5,085 bases of DNA, taken from assembly GCA_018303895.1 (NCBI GenBank), contig JAGVXJ010000051.1:1-5085 (forward strand), given 5' to 3'. Each line of letters opens with the position of its first letter. Within the stretch, counting starts at the first letter, position 1. Positions 1-4,042 of the stretch are shown in pieces. Origin of the DNA: Candidatus Pacearchaeota archaeon. GTDB taxonomy: Archaea > Nanobdellota > Nanobdellia > Pacearchaeales > GW2011-AR1. Under the pieces are notes generated by a model. That model was not told where the DNA came from, searched no databases, and saw only the letters and a list, made by a program, of their open reading frames with translations. The position numbers were made by a program, and so were the translations under genes.

Positions 1-2
1 AT

Positions 3-215
3 TTTTTTCTATCTTTATTGTTGCTTTTTGGGGTGATTTTCTTTTTTATTTCATTGTGGTATTACAAAATTGGATTTAAACACTCAGAAACTGGAAACCA
101 AAATATTTTAAAGATACTTTGTTATTCTTTCATATACCGGCCGTTATATGTAATTCCACTGTTGCTGGCTATATACAAAATGATAAGAGGAGATATAAGA
201 TGGTACACAAAATAG
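3..215 (+). CDS. C-terminal end of a polytopic membrane protein, possibly family 2 glycosyltransferase (partial at left edge)
   Basis: The reading frame is open back to the left edge of the window, so this is the last 70 residues of a larger protein. A TTG at position 18 is not needed as a start. Two hydrophobic stretches are visible, about residues 1-20 (ending FFFISLWYY) and 37-55 (around RPLYVIPLLLAIYKM), and the protein ends with the basic tail IRGDIRWYTK. Membrane-bound GT2 glycosyltransferases often end in this way: two helices and then a short cytoplasmic tail with a Gly-basic-Trp pattern. The catalytic part lies outside the window, so the glycosyltransferase reading is inference from the tail only. 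Its stop lies 16 nt inside the next gene, which points to one transcript. It could equally be another polytopic membrane protein. Confidence 0.6.
   Translation, partial: FFLSLLLLFGVIFFFISLWYYKIGFKHSETGNQNILKILCYSFIYRPLYVIPLLLAIYKMIRGDIRWYTK
187..192 (+). promoter_or_regulatory. Shine-Dalgarno site for the thioredoxin-like gene
   Basis: The sequence GAGGAG ends 7 nt before the ATG at 200 and is complementary to the pyrimidine-rich 3' end of archaeal 16S rRNA. It decides the start of the following gene: an in-frame ATG at 119 would give 27 extra residues, has no such site and would overlap the upstream gene by almost 100 nt. It is the only clear Shine-Dalgarno site in the window, and it serves an internal operon gene. 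Confidence 0.75.
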
Positions 216-880
216 TTTATAATCGATTTAGAGTTTTCGTTGAATCATTTTTACTAGCTTGTGTTATTTTATTGGTTGGTTTTTCTCTTGGATTTTTTGT
301 GGAAAATTATCGAACTTCTAAAGTGATTGCTGACTATCGGGCTAATGAAATTGAATCTCTTGATTTAAAGTTACAAAATTATTATTACCAAATAATGGAC
401 CAATCATCATGTGATTCTGCAATTGAACAAAATTTTGTGTTCGCAGATAAAATTTATCTTGAAGGATTGAACATAGAAAAGTTTGAAGAGATGAATCAGA
501 TTTCTGAAGATATTAAAATTGAAAAAAAGAAATATGTTTTGTTAAAAACTGAGTTGTGGTTAAATACTCTTTTGCTAAAAGAAAAATGTAATGCTGATTT
601 TGATATAGCTGTTTATTTTTATTCAAGTGACCCAAGTGATACAGTTAAAGTTGCTGAGCAGAAAATTCTGTCAAATGTTTTGAAAGAAATTAAAGAAGAG
701 CGAGGAAATAAATTAGTACTTATTCCTCTTGCCGGAGATTTGGATTTGCAGATTGTAGACTTGCAAATGAAAAATTACAAAATTACTGAATTGCCTTCTA
801 TATTAATAAATGAAAAAAATATTCTGATTGGATTTAACAGCAAAGAAAACATAGAAAAATATCTTAGTAGTTCAAAATAG
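200..880 (+). CDS. Membrane-anchored thioredoxin-fold-like protein lacking the CxxC active site
   Basis: The protein has 226 residues from the ATG that follows a good ribosome binding site. A single hydrophobic helix at about residues 12-34, with a basic N-terminus, predicts an N-in, C-out anchor. A charged helical, probably coiled region follows (about 45-130), then a C-terminal domain (about 131-224) with a beta-alpha-beta layout. The strand DIAVYFYSSDPSD sits where a thioredoxin has its first active-site strand and CxxC; the motif ITELPSILIN with Pro199 resembles the strand carrying the cis-proline. At the CxxC position the sequence reads DPSD, so dithiol exchange is not expected. The only cysteines are Cys71 and Cys130, at the edges of the helical region, which could form a structural disulfide outside the membrane. 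The gene overlaps the upstream membrane-protein gene by 16 nt. The fold assignment comes from pattern reading only, and the function is unknown. Confidence 0.8.
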   Translation: MVHKIVYNRFRVFVESFLLACVILLVGFSLGFFVENYRTSKVIADYRANEIESLDLKLQNYYYQIMDQSSCDSAIEQNFVFADKIYLEGLNIEKFEEMNQISEDIKIEKKKYVLLKTELWLNTLLLKEKCNADFDIAVYFYSSDPSDTVKVAEQKILSNVLKEIKEERGNKLVLIPLAGDLDLQIVDLQMKNYKITELPSILINEKNILIGFNSKENIEKYLSSSK

Positions 881-903
881 TTATTATTCTAACAACACAA
901 ATC

Positions 904-911
904 TTAAAAAA
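904..911 (+). promoter_or_regulatory. Weak TATA-like element before the MBF1-like gene
   Basis: The run TTAAAAAA is centred about 25 nt before the ATG at 933, the expected spacing for a leaderless archaeal transcript. No good BRE precedes it and the match is poor. Readthrough from the upstream genes across the 52-nt gap is an alternative. Confidence 0.3.
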
Positions 912-932
912 GAGTAATTTATTGTAAAGATT

Positions 933-1835
933 ATGGAATGTGAAAAATGTGGTGTTTCTGAAGATAAGGCATCTCTATTTGATGTTGTGTTCGAGGATAA
1001 ATTAGTTCATATGTGTAAAAGATGTGCGGAGTTTGAGGACTTGCCAGTTATAAGGAAAATTTCAAGTTACGACGGGGGAATTCCGGAAGATAGACATCAA
1101 AGCGTGTACGAGCGAATGGTTAAAATTTCTGGTGTTAAACGGGATTCTGAAAATGTTCCGAAAATTAATCCAAGGGAAGCGATACAAAAAAAAGATATGA
1201 CTCTTAGGGATGTGGTTGAGAGAGGAATGAAAGATAGAGTTGAGACACAACCGGTTGTTATGAAAAGGCCTGACCTTCTCGGGAATTATCATTGGATTGT
1301 TATGCGTGCCAGACGTTCAAGAAAAATGAGCCATGTTCAGCTTGCAGATGAAATTGGGGAAAGCCCGGACGTATTGATGAGAATTGAGCGGGGAATTCTT
1401 CCAGAGAAAGACATAGTTCTGAGAAAACTTGAGAAGGCACTGAAGATAAGACTTTTTGTTGTATCTCCTGAAGATAATGAGGAATATTTTTCTTCGGTAG
1501 TTGATGGTAATGAGGTTATTGAGAAAAGAGTTTCGGGCAAAGCAGCTAATCTTGACCCCGAGCTTTCAAACGCACTTATAATTGGAGATATGAAACAGCT
1601 GGATGAGCAAACGCCAGTTGTAGATAAAGTTTCTTATTGGAGACAATTGAAGGCAAAAGTTTTCGGAAGAAAGAAAGAGTCTTCTGAAAATTCCGAAGAA
1701 GTAACTGAAATTGAATCTGAAACCGAAGAAATTGTGGTTCCGGAAGAAACAGAAAAAAAAGATATAAAGAACAAAAAAGATTTGAATTCTAAAGAGATAA
1801 ATGAACTTGTATTCGGACGAAAAGATAAAAAGTAA
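933..1835 (+). CDS. MBF1-like protein: N-terminal zinc ribbon, HTH domain, long charged C-terminal tail
   Basis: The protein has 300 residues. Cys3-x2-Cys6 and Cys28-x2-Cys31 form a four-cysteine zinc ribbon. After a basic linker rich in helix formers (about 35-115), residues 119-175 form a helix-turn-helix of the Cro/C1 type, with WIVMRARRSRKMSHVQLADE, the turn IGESPDVLMRIERG and RKLEKALKIRL. This zinc ribbon plus HTH order is that of archaeal multiprotein bridging factor 1, a homologue of the eukaryotic TBP coactivator; archaeal members have been linked to the small ribosomal subunit and translation. Usual archaeal MBF1 proteins have about 150-170 residues, so this one carries some 120 extra. 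The extra part includes an acidic low-complexity stretch (about 249-280) and two copies of VFGRK (243-247 and 293-297), the second almost at the C-terminus. The downstream 85-residue ORF begins 1 nt after the stop. The family call is firm; the role of the tail is unknown. Confidence 0.88.
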   Translation: MECEKCGVSEDKASLFDVVFEDKLVHMCKRCAEFEDLPVIRKISSYDGGIPEDRHQSVYERMVKISGVKRDSENVPKINPREAIQKKDMTLRDVVERGMKDRVETQPVVMKRPDLLGNYHWIVMRARRSRKMSHVQLADEIGESPDVLMRIERGILPEKDIVLRKLEKALKIRLFVVSPEDNEEYFSSVVDGNEVIEKRVSGKAANLDPELSNALIIGDMKQLDEQTPVVDKVSYWRQLKAKVFGRKKESSENSEEVTEIESETEEIVVPEETEKKDIKNKKDLNSKEINELVFGRKDKK

Positions 1836-1836
1836 A

Positions 1837-2094
1837 ATGTCTGAAAATTTGGAAGAGGTTGGTGTGTCAATGTGGCATCTCGGGGGTAATATAGTCCGAA
1901 GCGACAGAAGTTTAGACGGTCTTTATTCAGTTAAATTGGTTGATGGTGCCAAAGAAATTTTAGAATACTGGAAGGATCTATGTGATATTTTTTCAATTCC
2001 GGGTTTGTGTTCTCCTCGTGTTAGAAGGAGCTTGGGAATTACTTCTGCTAGATCAAAAAATTATTCTGATGATCATATCTCGAAGTCCGTTTAG
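1837..2094 (+). CDS. Hypothetical 85-residue protein coupled to the MBF1-like gene
   Basis: I do not recognise this protein. The ATG at 1837 lies 1 nt after the MBF1-like stop codon, a spacing typical of translational coupling. An in-frame ATG at 1801 would add 12 residues and overlap the upstream gene, and has no better ribosome binding site, so the shorter form is preferred. The composition is protein-like: a central amphipathic stretch (about residues 33-52, with EILEYWKDLC), two cysteines (49 and 58), and a basic serine-rich C-terminus (about 59-85, with SPRVRRSLG and SARSKN). There is no membrane segment, signal peptide or known motif. The basic tail could contact nucleic acid, but that is a guess. 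No clear Shine-Dalgarno site precedes it. It may be a real small partner of the MBF1-like protein or a chance ORF. Confidence 0.5.
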   Translation: MSENLEEVGVSMWHLGGNIVRSDRSLDGLYSVKLVDGAKEILEYWKDLCDIFSIPGLCSPRVRRSLGITSARSKNYSDDHISKSV

Positions 2095-2119
2095 ATGATA
2101 TTATGACTTCTTAGAAATT

Positions 2120-2138
2120 AATAAACTAGTTTATTTTT
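2120..2138 (+). terminator. Possible terminator: palindrome plus T tract after the MBF1 operon
   Basis: AATAAACTAGTTTATT (2120-2135) is a perfect 16-bp palindrome, and its right arm runs into a T5 tract (2134-2138). It lies 25 nt after the stop of the 85-residue ORF. Archaeal termination relies mostly on T tracts, so the T run is the main evidence. The AT-rich stem is weak, and the palindrome could instead be a protein-binding site. Confidence 0.4.
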
Positions 2139-2140
2139 AA

Positions 2141-2283
2141 TCTTCCCCATTTTACCTTTATTACCCCCTTACCAAGATTACCCATATTACCAAACTTAAA
2201 AACTTTTCACAGAAAATAAACTAAGTCTAAAGATTTAAAAATGGGTTTCTTTTTCTTGGAAAGAATTTGATAAAATGGGAAGA
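2141..2283. repeat. Long-range inverted repeat, 143-bp span
   Basis: TCTTCCCCATTTTA (2141-2154) and TAAAATGGGAAGA (2271-2283) are complementary over 13 pairs with a single C bulge in the left arm. The pairing includes five to six G-C pairs, unusual in so AT-rich a setting. The arms could close an RNA stem around the TTACC block, or be the ends of a tiny transposable element. No target-site duplication is seen immediately outside the arms, which argues against the second reading. Confidence 0.45.
2152..2191. repeat. Five phased TTACC pentamers (GGTAA on the minus strand)
   Basis: TTACC starts at 2152, 2161, 2169, 2178 and 2187, a period of 9, 8, 9 and 9 nt, with unrelated 3-4 nt spacers. On the minus strand this is a GGTAA array with G tracts of 2-5 plus a further GGGG at 2145-2148, so a two-layer G-quadruplex is conceivable. 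No coding function is apparent. Confidence 0.7.
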
Positions 2284-2296
2284 CCCGGATTATTAA

Positions 2297-2348
2297 GGGG
2301 AAATTCAAATATTTGGACTGTCTATAAATCAATAGACAAAATTTCTCT
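2297..2348 (+). other. Nested hairpins, possible part of a small RNA
   Basis: GGGGAAATT (2297-2305) can pair with AATTTCTCT (2340-2348) over nine pairs, two of them G-U. It encloses a perfect 7-bp hairpin, TGTCTAT (2319-2325) with ATAGACA (2332-2338) around a 6-nt loop, and a self-complementary CAAATATTTG (2306-2315). A TATA-like box at 2234-2241 would start a transcript near 2263, and the T5 run at 2408-2412 could end it at about 150 nt. No known RNA family is recognised, and AT-rich DNA forms such stems by chance fairly often. Confidence 0.3.
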
Positions 2349-2399
2349 AGAATATTTAAGTCAATGGTGATTTTGAAATTGTTAGCTGAAAATAGCTTC

Positions 2400-2418
2400 C
2401 AGAAAGGTTTTTAAATAA
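2400..2418 (+). promoter_or_regulatory. BRE/TATA promoter of rpoL, leaderless
   Basis: A purine-rich BRE-like CAGAAAGG (2400-2407) is followed by TTTTTAAATAA (2408-2418), centred about 24 nt before the rpoL ATG. Transcription should therefore begin at or within a base or two of the start codon, which fits the absence of a Shine-Dalgarno site. Confidence 0.75.
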
Positions 2419-2436
2419 GATTTCTGATTTCTTATT

Positions 2437-2700
2437 ATGGAAATTAAGATTTTGAACTTTTCAAAGGACGAGATTGAATTTGAGGTTGGAAGTTTGACTA
2501 TGGCTGAAATTCTTCGTATTTACTTAAACAAGGATTCTGCTGTTACTCTCGCTGTATGGAAAAGAGAGCATCCAACAAAGAGCCCAATTATGTTAGTCAA
2601 GACAAAAGGCAAAAGCGCAAAGAAAGCAATTGCCGACGCTGTTAATTCTATTTCGAAAGAGCTTGATAAAATTTCAAGTGATTTCAAAAAAATGAAATAG
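2437..2700 (+). CDS. rpoL: DNA-directed RNA polymerase subunit L
   Basis: This 87-residue protein matches archaeal RpoL in length and layout. RpoL is the counterpart of eukaryotic Rpb11 and AC19 and of the N-terminal dimerisation part of bacterial alpha; it pairs with subunit D to start assembly of RNA polymerase. Visible hallmarks are the opening MEIKILNFSKDEIEFEV strand pair, a first helix (TMAEILRIYLNK), the conserved KREHP (residues 42-46) followed by P50 and VKTKGKSAKKAI (54-65), and a long C-terminal helix to the end. It is divergent: the usual HTL-x-NLL before the first helix reads SLTMAEIL here (residues 19-26), so the conserved histidine and asparagine are missing. The gene stands alone behind its own promoter and is followed by T tracts. 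Confidence 0.92.
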   Translation: MEIKILNFSKDEIEFEVGSLTMAEILRIYLNKDSAVTLAVWKREHPTKSPIMLVKTKGKSAKKAIADAVNSISKELDKISSDFKKMK

Positions 2701-2702
2701 GG

Positions 2703-2729
2703 TTTATTTTTTGTTCTGTTGAGATTTTT
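2703..2729 (+). terminator. T-rich terminator after rpoL
   Basis: A run of TTTATTTTTT (2703-2712) and a second T5 (2725-2729) directly follow the rpoL stop codon. T tracts on the non-template strand are the main termination signal of archaeal RNA polymerase. There is no strong hairpin. Confidence 0.6.
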
Positions 2730-2754
2730 AATTGAGATATAGATAAAACTGAAT

Positions 2755-2769
2755 GGAAACATTTATAAT
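2755..2769 (+). promoter_or_regulatory. BRE/TATA promoter of the 108-residue protein gene
   Basis: GGAAACA (2755-2761) forms a BRE-like element directly before TTTATAAT (2762-2769). The TATA centre is about 28 nt before the ATG at 2794, giving a leader of only a few bases. Confidence 0.75.
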
Positions 2770-2770
2770 T

Positions 2771-2783
2771 GGTAAATTTTACC
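2771..2783 (+). promoter_or_regulatory. Perfect 13-bp palindrome between TATA box and start: candidate operator
   Basis: GGTAAATTTTACC consists of two 6-bp arms around one T. It begins 2 nt after the TATA box and ends 10 nt before the start codon, so a bound dimer would block RNA polymerase recruitment, as many archaeal repressors do. The arm contains the same GGTAA pentamer as the array at 2152-2191. Confidence 0.5.
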
Positions 2784-2793
2784 TTTTGTTAAT

Positions 2794-3120
2794 ATGGACA
2801 AAGGAAAATCAAGGAGTATTACTGAAGCAGCATATTTAGTAATTGACGAATTTTTGCGAATGAACTCTAATGAGCATCGAGAGTATACTGCAACCCCTGC
2901 CCACGCGGTAACAGCTTATCATTTGAGTGTATACAATTATAGTGGGTGTTCGATATTGTTGGAAGATGGACCTTCCGTCCCAGTAGGGGAACCAAGAAGG
3001 AGAATGATAATCCTTGGAGATGAAAAGGATAAATTGTATGAAAAGCTAGATGGATTAGTAATTCTTTGTGAGTCTGTTGCACCGATTCTAATGGACGGAA
3101 GAAAGAAAGCTGGAAAATAA
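2794..3120 (+). CDS. Hypothetical 108-residue protein
   Basis: I do not recognise this protein. It is supported as a gene by a well-placed BRE/TATA element, by codon use like its neighbours, and by ending exactly before the convergent gene. It starts with a basic MDKGKSRS and an amphipathic helix (about residues 9-24, TEAAYLVIDEFLRMNS). A central part mixes Tyr and His (31-50), then comes a likely strand-turn region (52-75, with GEPRRRMIILG) and a hydrophobic helix (about 79-100). Cys52 and Cys92 are the only cysteines and do not form a metal motif. No signal peptide or clear transmembrane helix is seen, so a soluble cytoplasmic protein is expected. The palindrome in its promoter suggests regulation, possibly autoregulation, but no HTH is evident. 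The stop codon is 3 nt from the stop of the opposite-strand phosphoesterase gene. Confidence 0.7.
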   Translation: MDKGKSRSITEAAYLVIDEFLRMNSNEHREYTATPAHAVTAYHLSVYNYSGCSILLEDGPSVPVGEPRRRMIILGDEKDKLYEKLDGLVILCESVAPILMDGRKKAGK

Positions 3121-3123
3121 TTT

Positions 3124-4041
3124 CTAAGGTTGTATAATATTTTTCAATTTTAAATTTTCATATGAGACTTTGTTTCTGTCGACGTTAAGAATTCCGCATT
3201 GTCCGGCGTCGCCATAACCTGAATTCCAAAATAATTCTGGAGTAAAAGTTCCCTGTGGAATTTTATTTCCTTTTGAATCATTTGCTTGATGGCCCGATTC
3301 GTGAAAATGTCCTGAAACAGCTTTTGTTATTCCAAGTTTTTTATACATTTCTTTTAGATGTTCATTTCCTCGATTTTCTATTTTAAATTTGAATCCCATT
3401 TTATCTGCAATTCTCTCGATGTCTTCAGGAGTTATTGCTTTGTATTTTTGTCTTATCATTTCAGCTATCGCCAATCCTGGAACGACGCTTCCATCGGGTT
3501 TTTCTCCAAAATAAGCTACATCAACACAAGTATCTGTATTATCAAATTTTCTTGGAACATGGCAGACAACAATTGTGTTCTCTGGTTCTTTAACCATTTT
3601 TTCTAAATCGTTCATATTTGTGAGAGAGATAATTCCTTCTTGAGTTTTGTAAATTCCTGATTCGTATTTATCTTCTTTTGCTAAATGATATTCTCCGCCT
3701 TGAACATTCCAATCTGAACCTGAAAGAAAAACGAGGCTGTGATCTTTTGCTTTTATTCCACCGATTTGACGAGCGTTGATTATTGTTGGATTTTTGCTTG
3801 AAAAATATTCTAACATTGATTCGAACTCGGCGATTTTTTCATGGCTTCCTGGTTGGATTATCGTCGGTATTTCTGAATAAGCAGCCCATTCAATAAAAAA
3901 ACTAAGTGTTCTTGCGTCTTCACCAATATCTCCATTAGCGACGATAGCGTTTACTTTTTCTTCCTTGAACTTTCTAATCATCGTCGGAATTATATTTGGG
4001 TTTTGATGTATATCTGAAATGAACCCGTATCTTGTTGTCAT
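3124..4041 (-). CDS. Calcineurin-like metallophosphoesterase
   Basis: This 305-residue soluble protein has the metal-ligand motifs of the calcineurin-like phosphoesterase superfamily in order: D10-x-H12 (SDIHQN), G37-D38 (NGDIGED), G65-S66-H67-E68, H161 (CHVPRKF) and G244-H245-x-H247. Such enzymes use two metal ions to hydrolyse phosphomonoesters or diesters of proteins, nucleotides, nucleic acids or cyclic nucleotides. The third motif is normally GNH(D/E); here Ser66 replaces the asparagine that bridges one metal and the phosphate, so the chemistry or substrate may differ. The segment from about 165 to 240, between the last two motifs, is a long insertion with helical stretches (PEDIERIADKMG, EHLKEMYKKLG) and could form a cap over the active site. 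The ATG is 1 nt after the stop of the nucleotidyltransferase gene, so the two are cotranscribed and probably coupled. The substrate cannot be read from the sequence. Confidence 0.88.
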   Translation of the reverse strand: MTTRYGFISDIHQNPNIIPTMIRKFKEEKVNAIVANGDIGEDARTLSFFIEWAAYSEIPTIIQPGSHEKIAEFESMLEYFSSKNPTIINARQIGGIKAKDHSLVFLSGSDWNVQGGEYHLAKEDKYESGIYKTQEGIISLTNMNDLEKMVKEPENTIVVCHVPRKFDNTDTCVDVAYFGEKPDGSVVPGLAIAEMIRQKYKAITPEDIERIADKMGFKFKIENRGNEHLKEMYKKLGITKAVSGHFHESGHQANDSKGNKIPQGTFTPELFWNSGYGDAGQCGILNVDRNKVSYENLKLKNIIQP

Positions 4042-4042
4042 T

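Larger units (their letters stand above)
2095..2436. other. 342-bp intergenic region with repeats, inverted repeats and the rpoL promoter
   Basis: No convincing coding frame is seen on either strand. From left to right it contains a 16-bp palindrome with a T tract (2120-2138), five phased TTACC pentamers (2152-2191), a second copy of AATAAACTA (2215-2223, first at 2120-2128), a TATA-like element TTTAAAAA (2234-2241) preceded by CTAAAGA, two copies of AAAATGGG (2238-2245 and 2272-2279) complementary to CCCATTTT at 2146-2153, a nested hairpin block (2297-2348), a small AGCT/AGCT hairpin (2384-2397) and the rpoL promoter (2400-2418). I found no tRNA, with no T-arm consensus on either strand, and no recognisable RNase P or SRP RNA. 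Confidence 0.7.

Noticed and set aside
119..199. Longer start (ATG 119) for the thioredoxin-like protein
   Set aside because: It would overlap the upstream gene by almost 100 nt and has no ribosome binding site. The ATG at 200 has GAGGAG at the right distance and puts the membrane anchor near the N-terminus.
1801..1836. Longer start (ATG 1801) for the 85-residue protein
   Set aside because: It overlaps the end of the MBF1-like gene without a better initiation signal; the ATG at 1837 directly follows the stop codon.
1062..1870. Minus-strand ORFs opposite the MBF1-like gene
   Set aside because: They are Ser/Phe-rich shadows of the coding strand, with no promoter or ribosome binding site and no recognisable motif.
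2067..2110. Possible C/D box small RNA at the end of the 85-residue ORF (TGATGA-like and CTGA)
   Set aside because: The C box has the wrong first base, no proper D box follows, and the boxes are not at the usual spacing.
2082..2110. GAAGTC/GACTTC inverted repeat across the stop of the 85-residue ORF
   Set aside because: A 6-bp stem with a 17-nt AT-rich loop is too weak to call.
2520..3082. Minus-strand ORFs opposite rpoL and the 108-residue gene
   Set aside because: They are antisense shadows; the plus-strand genes have promoters, and rpoL has family motifs.
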